Below, in pieces: positions 60,458 to 64,000 of a stretch of 64,000 bases of DNA; position 1 is the stretch's first letter, and every line of letters starts with the position of its first letter. The position numbers and the translations under genes were made by a program. The stretch is from Caballeronia hypogeia (GTDB lineage: Bacteria; Pseudomonadota; Gammaproteobacteria; Burkholderiales; Burkholderiaceae), in assembly GCF_001544875.2 (NCBI RefSeq), contig NZ_FCOA02000005.1, forward strand, positions 62,001 to 126,000, given 5' to 3'. The notes beneath the pieces were generated by a model. The model was not told the origin of the DNA. It made no database searches and was given only the letters and a program-made list of their open reading frames with translations.

Positions 60458-61365
60458 TTCTCCGTCTCCCGCAAACGCAGCGCGGCGAGGCCCGCGAGCG
60501 CGAGCGCCGAAAAGCTGGGCGGCGCGGGCAGCGGCGGGCCGTTGAAGAGGTTCTGGCTCCAGTTGCGCCAGCCGCCCTGATTACGCGCGACGCCACGCGC
60601 ATGAAAGCCCACGCCGATGAAGCCGAGCGCCGTCGTCATGCGCAGCCAGAGCCGCGTGAACCAGCGCGGACGCGGCGTGGCGATGGCGGTATTCACGAGC
60701 AGCGCGGACGCAATCGGCGGAATCACGATGGGCGCGTACATGACCGGGTTCTGGAACGAGCCGCGAAAATGCAGCAGCGCGACTTCGCCGAGCGTGCCGG
60801 CGAGACCGGCGCTCGTGACGAGCGCGAGCGCCTGTCCGGCGGGCATGCCGAAGAGCCGCGGCTCGTGCATCGGTTCATCGCGCAGCCTTTCGGCGACCGC
60901 GCCGAGCGCGCCGGAAAGCAGCAGCGCCATCGGCGCGCCGATCGGCGCGGCGTAGAAGAGGTTGTGCCAGCTCCATCGGCCGGGACGCTTGGTGATGTTG
61001 TACAAGTGAAAACCCGTGCCGGCGACGCCCGCCAGCGCCGCGCCGACATACACCGAATTGCGCAGCGGATGACGCTGCGGTTCGTGGTCGCGTCCGCCAT
61101 GCACGCCCGCGAGCAGCGACAGCGCGGAGACCACGAGCGGCGTGTACATCGCCGGGTTGTCGAAGGAGCCGCGATAGTGCTCCATCGCGCTGTCCGCGAG
61201 CACGGAGAGCGCGAGCAGCGCGGAGCTGCGGTTGAAGGTGCGCGCGGTGTCGATATGTGTCCGCACCGGCGCTTCACGCCGCTTTTCTCTCGTGCCGATA
61301 AATGCCGCGCCAGCCAGAGCAAGCCCGCATGCGACCGCGATATTCCCTGCGCTTGGTTGTTTCAT
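60454..61365 (-). CDS. polytopic membrane protein of the GMC cluster
   Basis: This 303-residue protein has about eight hydrophobic segments arranged as two similar halves: HYRGSFDNPAMYTPLVV and HFRGSFQNPVMYAPIVI are clear internal repeats, and GTGFHLYN-x-x-KRPG resembles GVGFHARGV-x-x-NQGG. Histidines in the repeats could bind haem or metal. It might be the membrane anchor or electron acceptor for the adjacent GMC dehydrogenase; this is inference. I do not recognise the family by name. Confidence 0.7.
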   Translation of the reverse strand: MKQPSAGNIAVACGLALAGAAFIGTREKRREAPVRTHIDTARTFNRSSALLALSVLADSAMEHYRGSFDNPAMYTPLVVSALSLLAGVHGGRDHEPQRHPLRNSVYVGAALAGVAGTGFHLYNITKRPGRWSWHNLFYAAPIGAPMALLLSGALGAVAERLRDEPMHEPRLFGMPAGQALALVTSAGLAGTLGEVALLHFRGSFQNPVMYAPIVIPPIASALLVNTAIATPRPRWFTRLWLRMTTALGFIGVGFHARGVARNQGGWRNWSQNLFNGPPLPAPPSFSALALAGLAALRLRETEK

Positions 61366-61383
61366 CGTCTGGTCCGTTCTTTT

Positions 61384-62490
61384 CTACACCGCGTATTGCT
61401 GCGCATCCGCGTGCTTGAAGTCGAGCCCGCAGCCGGGCCGCGACATATCCGGCGCCATCGCGCCATCGACGACGTGCGGCGCGCCGTCGAACAGCATCTG
61501 CTCGATGCGCACGTGATCGTGGAACCATTCCTGATGCCTCAGACGCGGCGCGGCGCACGCGACATGCAGATGCATCGTGGGCGCGCAATGCGCCGACAGC
61601 GGAATATGAAACGCATCGCATAACGCCGCCACGCGCATGAAACCGGTAATGCCGCCGCAACGCGTGACATCGGCCTGAAGGACATCGACGGCTTCGTTCG
61701 CGAGCAGCGCGCGAAAGTCGTCCTGCGTGTAGCCGTATTCGCCCGCGGCCAGTTCCATGCGCGCGGGCAGCGCGTTTCTTAACTTCGCCAACCCCGCGAT
61801 GTCATCCGAAGACACGGGTTCTTCGAACCACATCACGTTCTGTTCCGCGAAGACCTGCGCGTAATGCAGCGCCTGCTTGCGATCCAGCGCGCCGTTGGCG
61901 TCGACAAAAAGCCCCGCGTCGCCGCCGATCACTTCACGCGCCACGCGCACGCGATGCGGATCGCGCGAAGGCTCGCTGCCGATCTTGATCTTGACCCAGC
62001 GGCAGCCGTTCTCATGCACCCAGTGCGCCAGCTGATCGCGCATGTCGTCGTCGGTGTAGGTGGTGAAGCCGCCGCTGCCATACAGCGGCACGCGCGTGCG
62101 CATGACGCCGAGCAAACGCGCGAGCGGCATGTCGAGCAGACGCGCCTTCACATCCCACAGCGCGCAGTCGAGCGCCGATATGGCGGTCGCCGCGACGCCC
62201 GAGCGGCCGATGTTGCGCACGCGCTGCTGCATGCGTTGCCATAGCGCGTCGATACTCCACGCGTCCTCGCCGATGAGCATCGGCGCAAGGGTCGCGTCGA
62301 TCAGCTTCGCCACACACGCGTCGTTATACGTGCAGCCGATGCCGGTCTTGCCCGCCGCGACGACTTCGGTGACGACGAGCGTGGTCGAGTTCCACGCGAA
62401 AGTGCCGTCGGCCTCGGGCTTGTCGGTGGGAATGGTATAGGCGCGCGTGCGAATCGCTTCAATCGGCGCCTCGCGTTTCGAGAGATGCAT
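61384..62490 (-). CDS. mandelate racemase/muconate lactonizing enzyme family protein
   Basis: This 368-residue enolase-superfamily enzyme has a capping domain and barrel with the K-x-K acid/base pair in WVKIKIG, metal ligands Asp in DANGAL and Glu in WFEEPV, a third ligand in LQADVTRCGG, and a His-containing end (LSAHCAPTMHL). Members abstract the alpha-proton of sugar acids or cycloisomerise muconates. Next to gluconate-dehydrogenase-like genes, a sugar-acid dehydratase is the likelier role. The start at 62490 is preferred over the longer upstream frame, which shadows the ThDP gene. Confidence 0.9.
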   Translation of the reverse strand: MHLSKREAPIEAIRTRAYTIPTDKPEADGTFAWNSTTLVVTEVVAAGKTGIGCTYNDACVAKLIDATLAPMLIGEDAWSIDALWQRMQQRVRNIGRSGVAATAISALDCALWDVKARLLDMPLARLLGVMRTRVPLYGSGGFTTYTDDDMRDQLAHWVHENGCRWVKIKIGSEPSRDPHRVRVAREVIGGDAGLFVDANGALDRKQALHYAQVFAEQNVMWFEEPVSSDDIAGLAKLRNALPARMELAAGEYGYTQDDFRALLANEAVDVLQADVTRCGGITGFMRVAALCDAFHIPLSAHCAPTMHLHVACAAPRLRHQEWFHDHVRIEQMLFDGAPHVVDGAMAPDMSRPGCGLDFKHADAQQYAV

Positions 62491-62516
62491 GAGCCTGCTT
62501 GCCCCCTGCCTGTTTG

Positions 62517-64000
62517 CTACTTGTCCTTGTGTCCCGGCAGCACCGCGCCGAGCACCTGCCTGGCCGTATCGACGATCATGTGCCCCTGGCCCGGATCGCC
62601 CTTCATGAGCGTGGTCGCGAACGCCTTCGCCTGCGCCAACGTGATGTGCGGCGGCAGCGGCGGCACGTTCGGGTCGGCCTTCACTTCGATCACGACCGGC
62701 CGGTCCGATGCGAATGCTTCGTCCCACACGGCGGCCATGCGCTCGGCATCATCGACGTAAAAGCCTCTCAGGCCGATCAGCTCCGCGAACTTGTGATAAG
62801 GCACGGAAGGGATGTCCTGCGATGCCTCGAACTTCGGATCGCCTTCCATCACGCGCTGTTCCCACGTGACCTGATTGAGGTCCTCGTTATTGAGCACCAT
62901 GCAGATCCAGCGTGGATCGGTCCATTGCTTCCAGTACTTCGCGACCGTGATGAGTTCGGCCATGTTGTTCATCTGCATCGCGCCGTCACCCACCAGCGCG
63001 ACGACGGGTCGCTCGGGATGCGCGAACTTGGCCGCGATCGCGTAGGGCACGGCGGCGCCCATCGACGCGAGGCCGCCCGACAACGAGCACAGCATGCCGC
63101 GCTTCACCTTGAGATCGCGCGCGTACCAGTTGGCGACCGAACCCGAATCGCTCGTGACGATGGCATTCGCGGGCACGCGCGGCGACAGCTCCCACACCGT
63201 GCGTTGCGGATTCACGCCGGCTTTCGCGGGTTCTATCGCGCGCTTCTCCAGCGTCTTCCACCAGTCGGCCATCCATCCTTCGATGTCGTTGCGCCAGCCG
63301 CGCTCGGTCTTCTGCTGCAACAGGGGCAAAAGTGCCCGCAAGGTCTCGGCGCTGTCGCCGACGAGATTCACTTCCATCGGATAACGGATGGACAGCATGT
63401 CGGCCTTGATGTCGATCTGTACGCCGCGCGCCGCGCCTTCCTTCGGCAGGAATTCGGAGTAGGGAAAGCCCGAGCCGATCATGAGCAGCGTGTCGCATCC
63501 GGTCATCAGCTTGTAGCTCGGCTCGGTGCCGAGCAGTCCGATGGAGCCGGTCACGAAGGGCAGATCGTCGGGCAGCGCGCCCTTGCCGAGCAGCGCTTTC
63601 GCGACGCCCGCGCCGAGCTTTTCGGCGATCGCGATCACTTCGTCGGTCGCCTGCAGCGCGCCCGCGCCGACGAGAATCGCGACCTTCTTGCCCGCATTGA
63701 GCACGTCGGCGGCGCGTTGCAGGTCATCGGCATAAGGGACCATCTTCGGCGCGCGATAGCCGACGCCCGAATGCAGCGTGCCGTGCTTTCTGCCCGGCGG
63801 CTCGTAATCGAGGTCCTGCAGGTCGTTCGGCAGGATGAGCGCGGTGACCCGGCGTTCCGCCAGCGCGATGCGCACCGCGCGATCGACCAGATGACGAATC
63901 TGCGAGGGCACGCTCGCCTGCTGCACGAACGCGCCGGCAACATCCTTGAACATCGCGGCGAGATCGACTTCCTGCTGATAGTGACCGCCGAGCGCGGCGC
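62517..64000 (-). CDS. thiamine-diphosphate enzyme, pyruvate oxidase/acetolactate synthase type (5' end off window)
   Basis: The frame is open to the right edge; about 494 residues are present and the N-terminal part is missing. The visible part spans the end of the Pyr domain (GGHYQQEVDL), the central FAD/NAD-type domain and the PP domain with ThDP motif GDGAMQMNN followed by NNEDLN. The family includes pyruvate oxidases, acetolactate synthases and related decarboxylases. It is the most upstream gene seen of the leftward cluster, 26 bases before the enolase-superfamily gene. Confidence 0.9.
   Translation of the reverse strand, partial: AALGGHYQQEVDLAAMFKDVAGAFVQQASVPSQIRHLVDRAVRIALAERRVTALILPNDLQDLDYEPPGRKHGTLHSGVGYRAPKMVPYADDLQRAADVLNAGKKVAILVGAGALQATDEVIAIAEKLGAGVAKALLGKGALPDDLPFVTGSIGLLGTEPSYKLMTGCDTLLMIGSGFPYSEFLPKEGAARGVQIDIKADMLSIRYPMEVNLVGDSAETLRALLPLLQQKTERGWRNDIEGWMADWWKTLEKRAIEPAKAGVNPQRTVWELSPRVPANAIVTSDSGSVANWYARDLKVKRGMLCSLSGGLASMGAAVPYAIAAKFAHPERPVVALVGDGAMQMNNMAELITVAKYWKQWTDPRWICMVLNNEDLNQVTWEQRVMEGDPKFEASQDIPSVPYHKFAELIGLRGFYVDDAERMAAVWDEAFASDRPVVIEVKADPNVPPLPPHITLAQAKAFATTLMKGDPGQGHMIVDTARQVLGAVLPGHKDK

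Noticed and set aside
1..64000. tRNA gene or integrase-type att site at the island edge
   Set aside because: No tRNA-like cloverleaf or tyrosine recombinase gene was seen; the edge is explained by the Tn7-like terminus.

Overview
The window reads as a Burkholderiaceae chromosome segment, most like Paraburkholderia or Caballeronia. This is inferred from H-NS proteins with the DP-x-x-G-x-x-WSG motif, LysR-controlled catabolic genes, a type VI secretion cluster, a caa3-type oxidase and the gene content of the right half. No rRNA, tRNA or CRISPR array was seen. The window has two parts that differ sharply in base composition. Positions 1 to about 31,880 are visibly less G+C-rich and have the content of a genomic island. 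Positions 31,882 to 64,000 are very G+C-rich and look like resident chromosome.

Island, left to right: an H-NS-like protein (143); a hybrid sensor kinase (minus strand); a SWIM zinc-finger protein; an unusual H-NS protein with three DNA-binding domains and a histone-H1-like tail (5038); and a LysR regulator divergent from a long catabolic operon (7471-17080). That operon encodes a DctA-type carboxylate carrier, a carboxymuconolactone-decarboxylase-like protein, an SDR dehydrogenase, two lactonase-type amidohydrolases (one cytosolic, one with a Tat-like leader), an MFS carrier, an SMP-30 lactonase, a ModA-like binding protein and two exported alpha/beta-hydrolase paralogues whose nucleophile serine is alanine. 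It looks like an organic-acid/lactone degradation route, but the substrate cannot be read from sequence. A minus-strand block follows: a HipA-like kinase behind two related antitoxin-like proteins, four unrecognised small genes, and a tandem DUF6471-like protein.

Positions 24,113-31,679 carry a complete Tn7-like transposition gene set in the order tnsC, tniQ, tnsA, tnsB, all pointing right. A 1,478-bp Tn5-like IS with a 10-bp target duplication sits between tnsC and tniQ. About 200 bp beyond tnsB the sequence reaches a TGT/ACA-type terminus at 31,881. Directly after it lies the first ~125 codons of tssH (ClpV) in reverse orientation. The simplest reading is that a Tn7-like element inserted into tssH. 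The rest of tssH and the missing T6SS genes are not in the window, so the element's left end is probably off the left edge, and much or all of 1-31,881 may be its cargo.

Chromosomal side: tssH remnant, hcp, an IcmF-like/OmpA protein, tssL and tssK (minus strand), divergent from tssB-tssC, which ends in a strong intrinsic terminator. Then come a TauE/SafE exporter pair, a FAD monooxygenase, an SDR, a LysE exporter and a SAM-adenylate cyclase-AAA protein. A minus-strand caa3-type oxidase operon with a tri-haem cytochrome follows, then an extracytoplasmic GH-A-type glycosidase lipoprotein. Last is a minus-strand metabolic cluster: ParB-like protein, GH15 glucosidase, SDR, GMC oxidoreductase with a gluconate-dehydrogenase subunit-3 partner, membrane protein, enolase-superfamily dehydratase, and a ThDP enzyme cut by the right edge.
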